In this document: positions 22,666-37,408 of the stretch, piece after piece
Position numbering within the stretch: the first letter of the stretch is position 1
Layout of the letters: every line of letters begins with the position of its first letter
Assembly: GCF_051401765.1 (NCBI RefSeq)
Contig: NW_027480423.1
Span: 11,346,001-11,410,000, forward strand
Length of the DNA stretch: 64,000 nucleotides
From: Calliopsis andreniformis
Lineage: Eukaryota; Arthropoda; Insecta; Hymenoptera; Andrenidae
Direction of reading: 5' to 3'
Notes under the pieces: generated by a model
Told to the model about the DNA's origin: nothing
Database searches by the model: none
Seen by the model: the letters and a program-made list of their open reading frames with translations, nothing else
Made by a program: the position numbers and the translations under genes

Positions 22666-25600
22666 ATTCGTTTTATACGATGGAAATGCTGTTGTATTTA
22701 TATCGTATTTTATGCTTCTGGCGTTGACTTCTTAGGACGTAACTATTCAATCCGTTGGAGCAACGCCCTAGGGTGAAGCCTAGGTGGCTCGGAAAGTAGA
22801 AATGACCATAAGTTTCATACTGGTTGCAATTATTCGTTTTATACGATGGAAAAACTGTTGTATTTATATGGTATTTTATGCTTCTGGCGTTGACTTCTAA
22901 GGCCCTAGCAGTTCGATCTAGTGGAGCAACGCCGTAGAGTCAAGCCTAGGTTGCCTGGAAGGTAGAATTGGCCTTCACCTTCAAACTGGTTGCAATTATT
23001 CGTTTTATACGATGGAAAAACTGTTGTATTTATATTGTACTTTATGCTTCTGGCGTTGACTTCTAAGGCACTAACTATTCGATCTGGTGGAGCAACTCCC
23101 TAGAGTGAAGCCTAGGTTCCTCGGAATGTGGAAATGACCATAACTTTCACACTGGTTGCAATTATTCGTTTTATACGTTGGAAACGCTGTTGTATTTACA
23201 TTGTATTTTATGCCTCTGGCGTTGACTTCTAAGGCCGTAGCTATTAGATGTGGTGGAGCAACGCCCTAGAGTGACGCCTAGGGTGCTCGGAAAGTAGAAA
23301 TGACCATAAGTTTCATACTGGTTGCAATTATTCGTTTTATACGGTGGAAATGCTGTTGTATTTATATCGTATTTTATGCTTCTGGCGTTGACTTCTTAGG
23401 CCGTAACTATTCGGTCTGGTGGAGCAACGCCCTGGAGTGAAAACTAGGTTGCCCGGAACGTAGAATTGGCCATCACTTTCAAACTGGTTGCAATTATTCC
23501 TGTTATATGATGGAAACACTGTTGTGTTTTTTTTGCATTTTATGGTTCGGGCGTTGACTTCTAAGGCCCTAACTATTCAATCCGTTGGAGCAACGCCCTA
23601 GGGTGAAGCCTAGGTGGCACGGAAAGTAGAAATGACCATAAGTTTCATACTGGTTGCAATTATTCGTTTTATACGATGGAAAAACTGTTTAATTTATATT
23701 GTATTTAATGCTTCTGGCGTTGACTTCTAAGGCCCTAGCAGTTCGATCTAGTGGAGCAACGCCGTAGAGTGAAGCCTAGGTTGCCCGGAAGGCAGAATTG
23801 GCCATCACTGTCAAACTGGTTGCAATTATTCGTTTTATACGATGGAAAAACTGTTGTATTTATATAGCATTTTATGCTTCTGGCGTTGACTTCTAAGGCA
23901 CTAACTATTCGATCTGGTGGAGCAACGCCCTAGAGTGAAGCCTAGGTGGCCCGGAAGGTAGAATTGGCCATCACTGTCAAACTGGTTGCAATTATTCGTT
24001 TTATACGATGGAAAAACTGTTGTATTTATATTGTATTTTATGCTTCTGGCGTTGACTTCTAAGGCCCTAGCTGTTCGATCTAGTGGGGCAACGCCCTAGA
24101 GTGAAGCCTACGTTGCCCGGAAAGGAGAAATGACCATCACGTTCAAACTGGTTGCAATTAATCCTTTTATACGATGGAAAAGCTGTCGTATTTATATTGT
24201 ATTTTATGCTTCTGGCGTTTACTTCTAAGGACCTAACTATTCGATCTGGTGGAGCAACGCCCTAGAGTGTAGCCTAGGTTCCTCGGAATGTGGAAATGAC
24301 CATAACTTTCACACTGGTTGCAATTATTCGTTTTATACGACGGAAACGCTGTTGTATTTATATTGTATTTTATGCCTCTGGCGTTGACTTCTAAGGCCGT
24401 AGCTATTAGATGTGGTGGAGCAACGCCCTAGAGTGACGCCTAGGGTGCTTGGAACGTAGAAATGACCATTACTTTCAAACTGGTTGCAATTATTCCTGTT
24501 ATATGATGGAAACACTGTTGTATTTATATCGTATTTTATGCTTCTGGCGTTGACTTCTTAGGCCGTAACTGTTCGGTCTGGTGGAGCAATGCCCTGGAGT
24601 GAACCCTAGGTTGCCCGGAACGTAGAATTGGCCATCACTTTCAAACTGGTTGCAATTATTCCTGTTATATGATGGAAACACTGTTGTATTTTTTTTGCAT
24701 TTTATGGTTCGGGCGTTGACTTCTAAGGCCCTAACTATTCAATCCGTTGGAGCAACGCCCTAGGATGAAGCCTAGGTGGCTCGGAAAGTAGAAATGACCA
24801 TAAGTTTCATACTGGTTGCAATTATTCGTTTTATACGATGGAAAAACTGTTGTATTTATATTGTATTTTATGCTTCTGGCGTTGACTTCTAAGGCCCTAG
24901 CAGTTCGATCTAGTGGAGCAACGCCGTAGAGTGAAGCCTAGGTTATCGGGAAGGTAGAATTGGCCTTCACTTTCAAACTGGTTGCAATTATTCGTTTTAT
25001 ACGATGGAAAAACTGTTGTATTTATATTGTATCTTATGCTTCTGGCGTTGACTTCTAAGGCACTAACTATTCGATCTGGTGGAGCAACGCCGTAGAGTGA
25101 AGCCTAGGTTGCCCGGAACGTAGAATTGGCCATCACTTTCAAACTGGTTGCAATTATTCCTGATATATGATGGAAACACTGTTGTATTTTTTTTGCATTT
25201 TATGGTTCGGGCGTTGACTTCTAAGGCCCTAACTATTCAATCTGTTGGAGCAACGCCATAGGGTCAAGCCGAGCTTGCTCGGAAAGTAGAAATGGCCATA
25301 AGTTTCATACTGGTTGCAATTATTCGTTTTATACGATGGAAATGCTGTTGTATTTATATCGTATTTTATGCTTCTGGCGTTGACTTCTTAGGCCGTAACT
25401 ATTCGGTCTGGTGGAGCAACGCGCTGGAGTGAAACCTAGGTTGCCCGGAACGTAGAATTGGCCATCACTTTCAAACTGGTTGCAATTATTCCTGATATAT
25501 GATGGAAACACTGTTGTATTTTTTTTGCATTTTATGGTTCGGGCGTTGACTTCTAAGGCCCTAACTATTCAATCCGCTGGAGCAACGCCCTAGGGTGAAG

Positions 25601-28600
25601 CCTAGGTGGCTCGGAAAGTAGAAATGACCATAAGTTTCATACTGGTTGCAATTATTCGTTTTATACGATGGAAAAACTGTTGTATTTATATTGTATTTAA
25701 TGCTTCTGGCGTTGACTTCTAAGGTCCTAGCAGTTCGATCTAGTGGAGCAACGCCGTAGAGTGAAGCCTAGGTTGCCCGGAAGGTAGAATTGGCCATCAC
25801 TGTCAAACTGGTTGCAATTATTCGTTTTATACGATGGAAAAACTGTTGTATTTATATAGCATTTTATGCTTCTGGCGTTGACTTCTAAGGCACTAACTAT
25901 TCGATCTGGTGGAGCAACGCCCTAGAGTGAAGCCTAGGTGGCCCGGAAGGTAGAATTGGCCATCACTGTCAAACTGGTTGCAATTATTCGTTTTATACGA
26001 TGGAAAAACTGTTGTATGTATATTGTACTTTATGCTTCTGGCGTTGACTTCTAAGGCCCTATCTGTTCGATCTAGTGGAGCAACGCCCTAGAGTGAAGCC
26101 TACGTTGCCCGGAACGTAGAAATGACCATAACTTTCACACTGGTAGCAATTATTCATTTTATACGATGGAAAAACTGTTGTATTTATTTTATATTTTATG
26201 CTTCGGGCGTTTACTTCTAAGGCCCTAACTATTCGATCTGGTGGAGCAACGCCCTAGAGTGAAGCCTAGGTTGCCCGGTACGTAGAAATAACCATCACTT
26301 TCAGACTGGTTGCAATTATTTGTTTTATACGATGGAGAAGCTGTTGTATTTATATCGTATTTTACGCTACTGGCGCTGACTTCTTAGGCCCTAACTATTT
26401 CATCTGGTGGAACAACGCCCTAGGGTGAAGCCAAGGTTGCCCGGAAAGTAGAAATGACCATAACTTTCACACTGGTAGCAATTCTTCCTTTTATACGATG
26501 GAAAAACTGTTCTGTTTATTTTGTATTTTATGCTTCTGGCGTTCACTTCTTAGGCCCTAACTATTCGATCTGGTGGAACAACGGCCTAGGGTGAAGTCTA
26601 GGTTGCCCGGAACGTAGAAATGACCATAACTTTTACACTGGTAGCAATTATTCGTTTTATACAATGGAAAAACTGTTTTATTTATTTTGTATTTTATGCT
26701 TCGGGCGTTGACTTCTGAGGCCGTTGCTATTCGATGTGGTGGAAGAACGCCATAGAGTGAAGCCTAGGTAACCCGGATCGTAGAAACGTCCATATCTTTC
26801 ACACTGTTTGCAATTTTTCGTTTTGTACGATGGAAAAACTGTTTTATTTATTTTGTATTTTATGCTTCGGGCGTTGACTTCTAAGGCCCTAACTATTCGA
26901 TCTGGTGGAGCAACGCCCTAGAGTGCAGCCTAGATTGCCCGGAACGTAGAAATGACCATAACTTTCACACTGGTTGCTATCATACGTTTTATATGATGGA
27001 AGAACTGTTGTATTTATATTGTATTTTATGCTTCTGGCGTTCACTTCTTAGGCCCTAACTATTCGATCTGGTGGAACAACGGCCTAGGGTGAAGACTAGG
27101 TTTCCCGGAACGTAGAAATGACCATAACTTTTACACTGGTAGCAATTATTCGTTTTATACAATGGAAAAACTGTTTTATTTATTTTGTATTTTATGCTTC
27201 GGGCGTTGACTTCTGAGGCCCTAACTGTTTGATCTGGTGGAGCAACGCCCTAGAGTGAAGCCTAGGTTGCCTGGAACGTAGAAATGACCATCCCTTTCAC
27301 ACGGGTTGCAATTACTCCTGTTATAGGATGGAAAGACTGTTGTATTTTTATTGTATTTTATACTTCAGGCGTTGACTTCTGAGGCCGTAGCCATCCGATG
27401 TGGTGGAAGAACGCCATACAGTGAAGCCTAGGTTGCCCGGAACGTAGAAATGACCATAACTTTCACACGGCTTGCAATTATTTGTTTTATACGATGGAAA
27501 AGCTGTTGTATTTATATCGTATTTTATGCTTCTGGCGTTGACTTCTTAGGCCCTAACTATTCCATCTGGTGGAACAACACCCTAGAGTAAAGCCCAGGTT
27601 GCGCGGAACGTAGTAATGACCATAACTTTCACACAGGTAGCAATTATTCGTTTGATACAATGGAAAAACTGTTCTATTTATTTTGTATGTAATGCTTCGG
27701 GCGTTGACTTCTAAGGCCCTAACTATTCGATCAGGTGGAGCAACGCCCTAGAGTGAAGCCTAGGTTGCTCGAAATGTAGACATGACCATAACTTTCACAC
27801 TGGTTTCTATCATTCGTTTTATATGATGGAAAGACTGTTGTATTTAAATTGTATTTTATGCTTCTGGCGTTCACTTCTTAGGCCCTAACTATTCGATCTG
27901 GTAGAACAACGGCCTAGGGTGAAGCCTAGGTTGCCCAGAACGTAGAAATGACCATAACTTTTACACTGCTAGCAATTATTCGTTTTATACAATGGAAAAA
28001 CTGTTCTATTTATTTTGTATTTAATGCTTCGGGCGTTGACTTCTAAGGCCCCAACTGTTTGATCTGGTGGAGCAACGCCCTAGAGTGAAGCCTAGGTTGC
28101 CTGGAACGTAGAAATGACCATCACTTTCACACGGTTTGCAATTATTCCTGTTATAGGATGGAAAGACTGTTGTATTTTTATTGTATTTTACACTTCAGGC
28201 GCTGACTTCTGAGGCCGTAGCTATTCGATGTGGTGGAAGAACGCCATACAGTGAAGCCTAGGTTTCCCGGAACGTAGAAATGACCATAACTTTCACACTG
28301 GTTGCAATTATTTGTTTTATACGATGGAAAAGCTGTTGTATTTATATCGTATTTTATGCTTCTGGCGTTGACTTCTGAGGCCGTTGCTATTCGATGTGGT
28401 GGAAGAACGCCATAGAGTGAAGCCTAGGTTGCCCGGAACGTAGAAATGACCATAACTTTCACACTGGTTGCTATCATTCGTTTTATATGATGGAAAAACT
28501 GTTGTATTTATATTGTATTTTATGCTTCTGGCGTTCACTTCTTAGGCCCTAACTATTCGATCTGGTGGAACAACGGCCTAGGGTGAAGCCTATGTTGCCC

Positions 28601-31600
28601 GGAACGTAGAAATGACCATAACTTTCACACTGGTAGCAATTATTCGTTTTATACGATGGAAAAACTGTTGTATTTATTTTATATTTTATGCTTCGGGCGT
28701 TTACTTCTAAGGCCCTAACTATTCGATCTGGTGGAGCAACGCCCTAGAGTGAAGCCTAGGTTGCCCGGTACGTAGAAATGACCATAACTTTCACACGGCT
28801 TGCAATTATTTGTTTTATACGATGGAAAAGCTGTTGTATTTATATCGTATTTTATGCTTCTGGCGTTGACTTCTTAGGCCCTAACTATTCCATCTGGTGG
28901 AACAACACCCTAGAGTAAAGCCCAGGTTGCGCGGAACGTAGTAATGACCATAACTTTCACACTGGTAGCAATTATTCGTTTGATACAATGGAAAAACCGT
29001 TCTATTTATTTTGTATTTTATGCTTCGGGCGTTGACTTCTAATGCCCTATCTGTTTGATGTGGTGGAGCATCGCCGTAGAGTGAAGCCTAGGTTGCCCGG
29101 AACGTAGAAATGACCATAACCTTCACACTGGTTGCTATTATTCGTTTTATACGATGGAAAAACTGTTATGTTTATATTGTATTTAAGCTTCTGGCGTTGA
29201 CTTCTGAGGCCGTTGCTATTCGATGTGGTGGAAGAACGCCATAGAGTGAAGCCTAGGTAGCCCGGATCGTAGAAACGTCCATATCTTTCACACTGCTTGC
29301 AATTTTTCGTTTTGTACGATGGAAAAACTGTTTTATTTATTTTGTATTTTATGCTTCGGGCGTTGACTTCTAAGGCCCTAACTATTCGATCTGGTGGAGC
29401 AACGCCCTAGAGTGCAGCCTAGATTGCCCGGAACGTAGAAATGACCATAACTTTCACACTGGTTGCTATCATTCGTTTTATATGATGGAAAGACTGTTGT
29501 ATTTATATTGTATTTTATGCTTCTGGCGTTCACTTCTTAGGCCCTAACTATTCGATCTGGTGGAACAACACCCTAGAGTACAGCCCAGGTTTCGCGGAAC
29601 GTAGTAATGACCATAACTTTCACACTGGTAGCAATTATTCGTTTGATACAATGGAAAAACTGTTCTATTTATTTTGTATGTAATGCTTCGGGCGTTGACT
29701 TCTAAGGCCCTAACTATTCGATCAGGTGGAGCAACGCCCTAGAATGAAGCCTAGGTTGCTCGAAATGTAGAAATGACCATAACATTCACACTGGTTGCTA
29801 TCATTCGTTTTATATGATGGAAAGACTGTTGTATTTATATTGTATTTTATGCTTCTGGCGTTCACTTCTTAGGCCCTAACTATTCGATCTGGTGGAACAA
29901 CGGCCTAGGGTGAAACCTAGGTTGCCCAGAACGTAGAAATGACCATAACTTTTACACTGGTAGCAATTATTCGTTTTATACAATGGAAAAACTGTTCTAT
30001 TTATTTTGTATTTAATGCTTCGGGCGTTGACTTCTAAGGCCCCAACTGTTTGATCTGGTGGAGCAACGCCCTAGAGTGAAGCCTAGGTTGCCTGGAACGT
30101 AGAAATGACCATCACTTTCACACGGTTTGCAATTATTCCTGTTATAGGATGGAAAGACTGTTGTATTTTTATTGTATTTTATACTTCAGGCGCTGACTTC
30201 TGAGGCCGTAGCTATTCGATGTGGTGGAAGAACGCCATACAGTGAAGCCTAGGTTTCCCGGAACGTAGAAATGACCATAACTTTCACACTGGTTGCAATT
30301 ATTTGTTTTATACGATGGAAAAGCTGTTGTATTTATATCGTATTTTATGCTTCAGGCGTAGACTTCTGAGGCCGTTGCTATTCGATGTGGTGGAAGAACG
30401 CCATAGAGTGAAGCCTAGCTTGCTCGAAATGTAGAAATGACCATAGCTTTCACACTGGTTGCTATCATTCGTTTTATATGATGGAAAAACTGTTGTATTT
30501 ATATTGTATTTTATGCTTCTGGCGTTCACTTCTTAGGCCCTAACTATTCGATCTGGTGGAACAACGGCCTAGGGTGAAGCCTAGCTTGCCCAGAACGTAG
30601 AAATGACCATAACTTTCACACTGGTAGCAATTATTCGTTTTATACAATGGAAAAACTGTTCTATTTATTTTGTATTTAATGCTTCGGGCGTTGACTTCTA
30701 AGGCACCAGCTGTTTGATCTGGTGGAGCAACGCCCTAGAGTGAAGCCTAGGTTGCCTGGAACGTAGAAATGTCCATCACTTTCACACGGGTTGCAATTAT
30801 TCCTGTTATAGGATGGAAAGACTGTTGTATTTTTATTGTATTTTATACTTCAGGCGCTGACTTCTGAGGCCGTAGCTATTCGATGTGGTGGAAGAACGCC
30901 ATACAGTGAAGCCTAGGTTGCCCGGAACGTAGAAATGACCATAACTTTCACACTGGTTGCAATTATTTGTTTTATACGATGGAAAAGCTGTTGTATTTAT
31001 ATCGTGTTTTATGCTTCTGGCGTTGACTTCTGAGGCCGTTGCTATTCGATGTGGTGGAAGAACGCCATAGAGTGAAGGCTAGGTAGCCCGGATCGTCGAA
31101 ATGTTCATATCTTTCACAATGTTTGCAATTTTTCGTTTTATACGATGGAAAAACTGTTTTATTTATTTTATATTTTATGCTTCGGGCGTTGACTTCTAAG
31201 GCCCTAACTATTCGATCTGGTAGAGCAACGCCCTAGCGTGATGCCTAGGTTGCCCGGATCGTAGAAATGTCCATATCTTTCACACTACTTGCAATTTTTC
31301 GTTTTATACGATGGAAAAACTGTTTTATTTATTTTGAATTTTATGCTTCGGGCGTTGACTTCTAAGGCCCTAACTATTCGATCTGGTGGAGCAACGACCT
31401 AGAGATATGCCTAGGTTGCCCGGAACGTACAAATGACAATTACTTTCACACTGTTTGGTATTATTCATTTTGTACGATGGAAAAGCTGTTGTATTTATAT
31501 TGTACTTTATGCCTCTGGCGTTGACTTCTAAGGCCGTAGCTATTAGATGCGGTGGAGCAACGCCCTAGAGTGACGCCTAGGTTGCCCGGAACATAGAAAT

Positions 31601-31628
31601 GACTATAACTTTCACACTGGTTGCTATC
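22666..31628 (+). repeat. 54-monomer higher-order unit, copy B (8,963 bp)
   Basis: This is the tandem second copy of 13,702-22,665. The join at about 22,666-22,685 changes an R-type monomer (GCTATCATTCG) into an L-type monomer (GATGGAAATGCTG) within the conserved box segment, so L-type sequence reappears abruptly inside R-type sequence. The right end continues at 31,629 into R-type sequence not found after copy A (GGTGGAAAAACTGTTATAT). The last 3.2 kb of this unit are also part of the 4,480-bp duplication. Confidence 0.93.
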
Positions 31629-32928
31629 ATTCGTTTTATACGGTGGAAAAACTGTTATATTTATATTGTATTTTATACTTCAGGCGTTGACTTCTGAGGC
31701 CGTAGCTATCCCATGTGGTGGAAGAACGCCATACAGAGAAGCCTATGTTGCCCGGAACGTAGAAATGACCATAACCTTCACACTGGTTGCAATTATTTGT
31801 TTTATACGATGGAAAAGCTGTTGTATTTATATCGTATTTTATGCTTCTGGCGTTGACTTCCTAGGCCCTAACTATTCCATCTGGTGGAACAACGCCCTAG
31901 GGTGAAGCCTAGGTTGCCCGGAACGTAGAAATGACCATAGCTTTTACACTGGCAGCAATTATTCGTTTTATACAATGGAAAAACCGTTCTATTTATTTTG
32001 TATTTTATGCTTCGGGCGTTGACTTCTAAGGCCCTAACTGTTTGATCTGGTGGAGCATCGCTGTAGAGTGGAGCCTAGGTTGCCCGGAACGTAGAAATGA
32101 CCATACCTTTCACACTGGTTGCTATTGTTCGTTTTATACGATGGAAAAACTGTTATATTTATATTGTATTTAAACTTCTGGCGTTGACTTCTGAGGCCGT
32201 TGCTATTCGATGTGGTGGAAGAACGCCATAGAGTGAAGCCTAGGTAGCCCGAATCGTAGAAATGTCCAGATCTTTCACACTGTTTGCAATTTTTCGTTTT
32301 ATACGATGGAAAAACTGTTTTATTTAATTTGTATTCTATGCTTCGGGCGTTGACTTCTAAGGCCCTAGCTATTCGATCTAGTGGAGCAACGCCCTAGAGT
32401 GCAGCCTAGGTTGCCCGGAACGTAGAAATGACCATAACTTTCACACTGGTTGCTATCATTCGTTTTATATGATGGAAAAACTGTTGTATTTATATTGTAT
32501 TTTATGCTTCTGGCGTTCACTTCTTAGGCCCTAACTATTCGATCTGGTGGAACAACGGCCTAGGGTGAAGCCTAGGTTGCCCGGAACGTAGAAATGACCA
32601 TAACTTTTACACTGGTAGGAATTATTCGTTTTATACAATGGAAAAACTGTTCTATTTATTTTGTATTTTATGCTTCGGGCGCTGTCTTCTAAGGCCCTAA
32701 CTATTCTATCTGGTGGTACAACGCCCTAGGGTGAAGCCTAGGTTGCCCGGAACGTAGAAATGACCATAACTTTTACACTGGCAGCAATTATTCGTTTTAT
32801 ACAATGGAAAAACCGTTCTATTTATTTTGTATTTTATGTGTCGGGCGTTGACTTCTAAGGCCCTAACTGTTTGATCTGGTGGAGCATCGCCGTAGAGTGA
32901 AGCCTAGGTTGCCCGGTACGTAGAAATA
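28449..32928 (+). repeat. 27-monomer higher-order unit, copy C (4,480 bp)
   Basis: This block recurs in tandem at 32,929-37,408. The offset of 4,480 bp is 27 x 166 less 2 bp. Identity begins just after the GAAATGACC/GAAATAACC difference at 28,448/32,928. The breakpoint is ambiguous over about 48 bp of shared sequence ending in TATATGATGGAAA. About ten differences from copy D were noticed. The left 3.2 kb of this unit are also the end of the 54-monomer copy B. Confidence 0.92.
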
Positions 32929-35900
32929 ACCATAACTTTCACACTGGTTGCTATCATTCGTTTTATATGATGGAAAAACTGTTGTATTTATATTGTATTT
33001 TATGCTTCTGGCGTTCACTTCTTAGGCCCTAACTATTCGATCTGGTGGAACAACGGCCTAGGGTGAAGCCTATGTTGCCCGGAACGTAGAAATGACCATA
33101 ACTTTCACACTGGTAGCAATTATTCGTTTTATACGATGGAAAAACTGTTGTATTTATTTTATATTTTATGCTTCGGGCGTTTACTTCTAAGGCCCTAACT
33201 ATTCGATCTGGTGGAGCAACGCCCTAGAGTGAAGCCTAGGTTGCCCGGTACGTAGAAATGACCATAACTTTCACACGGCTTGCAATTATTTGTTTTATAC
33301 GATGGAAAAGCTGTTCTATTTATATCGTATTTTATGCTTCTGGCGTTGACTTCTTAGGCCCTAACTATTCCATCTGGTGGAACAACACCCTAGAGTAAAG
33401 CCCAGGTTGCGCGGAACGTAGTAATGACCATAACTTTCACACTGGTAGCAATTATTCGTTTGATACAATGGAAAAACCGTTCTATTTATTTTGTATTTTA
33501 TGCTTCGGGCGTTGACTTCTAATGCCCTATCTGTTTGATGTGGTGGAGCATCGCCGTAGAGTGAAGCCTAGGTTGCCCGGAACGTAGAAATGACCATAAC
33601 CTTCACACTGGTTGCTATTATTCGTTTTATACGATGGAAAAACTGTTATGTTTATATTGTATTTAAGCTTCTGGCGTTGACTTCTGAGGCCGTTGCTATT
33701 CGATGTGGTGGAAGAACGCCATAGAGTGAAGCCTAGGTAGCCCGGATCGTAGAAACGTCCATATCTTTCACACTGCTTGCAATTTTTCGTTTTGTACGAT
33801 GGAAAAACTGTTTTATTTATTTTGTATTTTATGCTTCGGGCGTTGACTTCTAAGGCCCAAACTATTCGATCTGGTGGAGCAACGCCCTAGAGTGCAGCCT
33901 AGATTGCCCGGAACGTAGAAATGACCATAACTTTCACACTGGTTGCTATCATTCGTTTTATATGATGGAAAGACTGTTGTATTTATATTGTATTTTATGC
34001 TTCTGGCGTTCACTTCTTAGGCCCTAACTATTCGATCTGGTGGAACAACACCCTAGAGTACAGCCCAGGTTTCGCGGAACGTAGTAATGACCATAACTTT
34101 CACACTGGTAGCAATTATTCGTTTGATACAATGGAAAAACTGTTCTATTTATTTTGTATGTAATGCTTCGGGCGTTGACTTCTAAGGCCCTAACTATTCG
34201 ATCAGGTGGAGCAACGCCCTAGAATGAAGCCTAGGTTGCTCGAAATGTAGAAATGACCATAACATTCACACTGGTTGCTATCATTCGTTTTATATGATGG
34301 AAAGACTGTTGTATTTATATTGTATTTTATGCTTCTGGCGTTCACTTCTTAGGCCCTAACTATTCGATCTGGTGGAACAACGGCCTAGGGTGAAACCTAG
34401 GTTGCCCAGAACGTAGAAATGACCATAACTTTTACACTGGTAGCAATTATTCGTTTTATACAATGGAAAAACTGTTCTATTTATTTTGTATTTAATGCTT
34501 CGGGCGTTGACTTCTAAGGCCCCAACTGTTTGATCTGGTGGAGCAACGCCCTAGAGTGAAGCCTAGGTTGCCTGGAACGTAGAAATGACCATCACTTTCA
34601 CACGGTTTGCAATTATTCCTGTTATAGGATGGAAAGACTGTTGTATTTTTATTGTATTTTATACTTCAGGCGCTGACTTCTGAGGCCGTAGCTATTCGAT
34701 GTGGTGGAAGAACGCCATACAGTGAAGCCTAGGTTTCCCGGAACGTAGAAATGACCATAACTTTCACACTGGTTGCAATTATTTGTTTTATACGATGGAA
34801 AAGCTGTTGTATTTATATCGTATTTTATGCTTCAGGCGTAGACTTCTGAGGCCGTTGCTATTCGATGTGGTGGAAGAACGCCATAGAGTGAAGCCTAGCT
34901 TGCTCGAAATGTAGAAATGACCATAGCTTTCACACTGGTTGCTATCATTCGTTTTATATGATGGAAAAACTGTTGTATTTATATTGTATTTTATGCTTCT
35001 GGCGTTCACTTCTTTGGCCCTAACTATTCGATCTGGTGGAACAACGGCCTAGGGTGAAGACTAGCTTGCCCAGAACGTAGAAATGACCATAACTTTCACA
35101 CTGGTAGCAATTATTCGTTTTATACAATGGAAAAACTGTTCTATTTATTTTGTATTTAATGCTTCGGGCGTTGACTTCTAAGGCACCAGCTGTTTGATCT
35201 GGTGGAGCAACGCCCTAGAGTGAAGCCTAGGTTGCCTGGAACGTAGAAATGTCCATCACTTTCACACGGGTTGCAATTATTCCTGTTATAGGATGGAAAG
35301 ACTGTTGTATTTTTATTGTATTTTATACTTCAGGCGCTGACTTCTGAGGCCGTAGCTATTCGATGTGGTGGAAGAACGCCATACAGTGAAGCCTAGGTTG
35401 CCCGGAACGTAGAAATGACCATAACTTTCACACTGGTTGCAATTATTTGTTTTATACGATGGAAAAGCTGTTGTATTTATATCGTGTTTTATGCTTCTGG
35501 CGTTGACTTCTGAGGCCGTTGCTATTCGATGTGGTGGAAGAACGCCATAGAGTGAAGCCTAGGTAGCCCGGATCGTCGAAATGTTCATATCTTTCACAAT
35601 GTTTGCAATTTTTCGTTTTATACGATGGAAAAACTGTTTTATTTATTTTATATTTTATGCTTCGGGCGTTGACTTCTAAGGCCCTAACTATTCGATCTGG
35701 TAGAGCAACGCCCTAGAGTGATGCCTAGGTTGCCCGGATCGTAGAAATGTCCATATCTTTCACACTACTTGCAATTTTTCGTTTTATAAGATGGAAAAAC
35801 TGTTTTATTTATTTTGAATTTTATGCTTCGGGCGTTGACTTCTAAGGCCCTAACTATTCGATCTGGTGGAGCAACGACCTAGAGATATGCCTAGGTTGCC

Positions 35901-37408
35901 CGGAACGTACAAATGACAATTACTTTCACACTGTTTGGTATTATTCATTTTGTACGATGGAAAAGCTGTTGTATTTATATTGTACTTTATGCCTCTGGCG
36001 TTGACTTCTAAGGCCGTAGCTATTAGATGCGGTGGAGCAACGCCCTAGAGTGACGCCTAGGTTGCCCGGAACATAGAAATGACTATAACTTTCACACTGG
36101 TTGCTATCATTCGTTTTATACGATGGAAAAACTGTTATATTTATATTGTATTTTATACTTCAGGCGTTGACTTCTGAGGCCGTAGCTATCCCATGTGGTG
36201 GAAGAACGCCATACAGAGAAGCCTATGTTGCCCGGAACGTAGAAATGACCATAACCTTCACACTGGTTGCAATTATTTGTTTTATACGATGGAAAAGCTG
36301 TTGTATTTATATCGTATTTTATGCTTCTGGCGTTGACTTCCTAGGCCCTAACTATTCCATCTGGTGGAACAACGCCCTAGGGTGAAGCCTAGGTTGCCCG
36401 GAACGTAGAAATGACCATAGCTTTTACACTGGCAGCAATTATTCGTTTTATACAATGGAAAAACCGTTCTATTTATTTTGTATTTTATGCTTCGGGCGTT
36501 GACTTCTAAGGCCCTAACTGTTTGATCTGGTGGAGCATCGCTGTAGAGTGGAGCCTAGGTTGCCCGGAACGTAGAAATGACCATACCTTTCACACTGGTT
36601 GCTATTGTTCGTTTTATACGATGGAAAAACTGTTATATTTATATTGTATTTAAACTTCTGGCGTTGACTTCTGAGGCCGTTGCTATTCGATGTGGTGGAA
36701 GAACGCCATAGAGTGAAGCCTAGGTAGCCCGAATCGTAGAAATGTCCAGATCTTTCACACTGTTTGCAATTTTTCGTTTTATACGATGGAAAAACTGTTT
36801 TATTTAATTTGTATTTTATGCTTCGGGCGTTGACTTCTAAGGCCCTAGCTATTCGATCTAGTGGAGCAACGCCCTAGAGTGCAGCCTAGGTTGCCCGGAA
36901 CGTAGAAATGACCATAACTTTCACACTGGTTGCTATCATTCGTTTTATATGATGGAAAAACTGTTGTATTTATATTGTATTTTATGCTTCTGGCGTTCAC
37001 TTCTTAGGCCCTAACTATTCGATCTGGTGGAACAACGGCCTAGGGTGAAGCCTAGGTTGCCCGGAACGTAGAAATGACCATAACTTTTACACTGGTAGGA
37101 ATTATTCGTTTTATACAATGGAAAAACTGTTCTATTTATTTTGTATTTTATGCTTCGGGCGCTGTCTTCTAAGGCCCTAACTATTCTATCTGGTGGTACA
37201 ACGCCCTAGGGTGAAGCCTAGGTTGACCGGAACGTAGAAATGACCATAACTTTTACACTGGCAGCAATTATTCGTTTTATACAATGGAAAAACCGTTCTA
37301 TTTATTTTGTATTTTATGTGTCGGGCGTTGACTTCTAAGGCCCTAACTGTTTGATCTGGTGGAGCATCGCCGTAGAGTGAAGCCTAGGTTGCCCGGTACG
37401 TAGAAATA
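32929..37408 (+). repeat. 27-monomer higher-order unit, copy D (4,480 bp)
   Basis: Tandem copy of 28,449-32,928. Copy-specific bases include CCCAAACTATTC at about 33,858, TTCTTTGGCCC at about 35,013, GAAGACTAGC at about 35,058, TATAAGATGG at about 35,789 and GGTTGACCGG at about 37,225. Its last part, from about 36,150 to 37,790 including a little beyond the unit, appears a third time at about 40,630-42,270 (offset 4,481). Confidence 0.92.

Noticed and set aside
31621..31905. Plus-strand open frame of 94 codons, with 79-94-codon relatives at 36,101, 40,627, 43,614, 53,071, 53,568, 56,555 and 58,878; it contains a hydrophobic stretch like a membrane segment.
   Set aside because: It is satellite monomers read through. 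The unit length 166 is 3 x 55 + 1, so each monomer shifts the frame. The hydrophobic stretch comes from the AT-rich half, and the frame recurs only where the DNA was duplicated.
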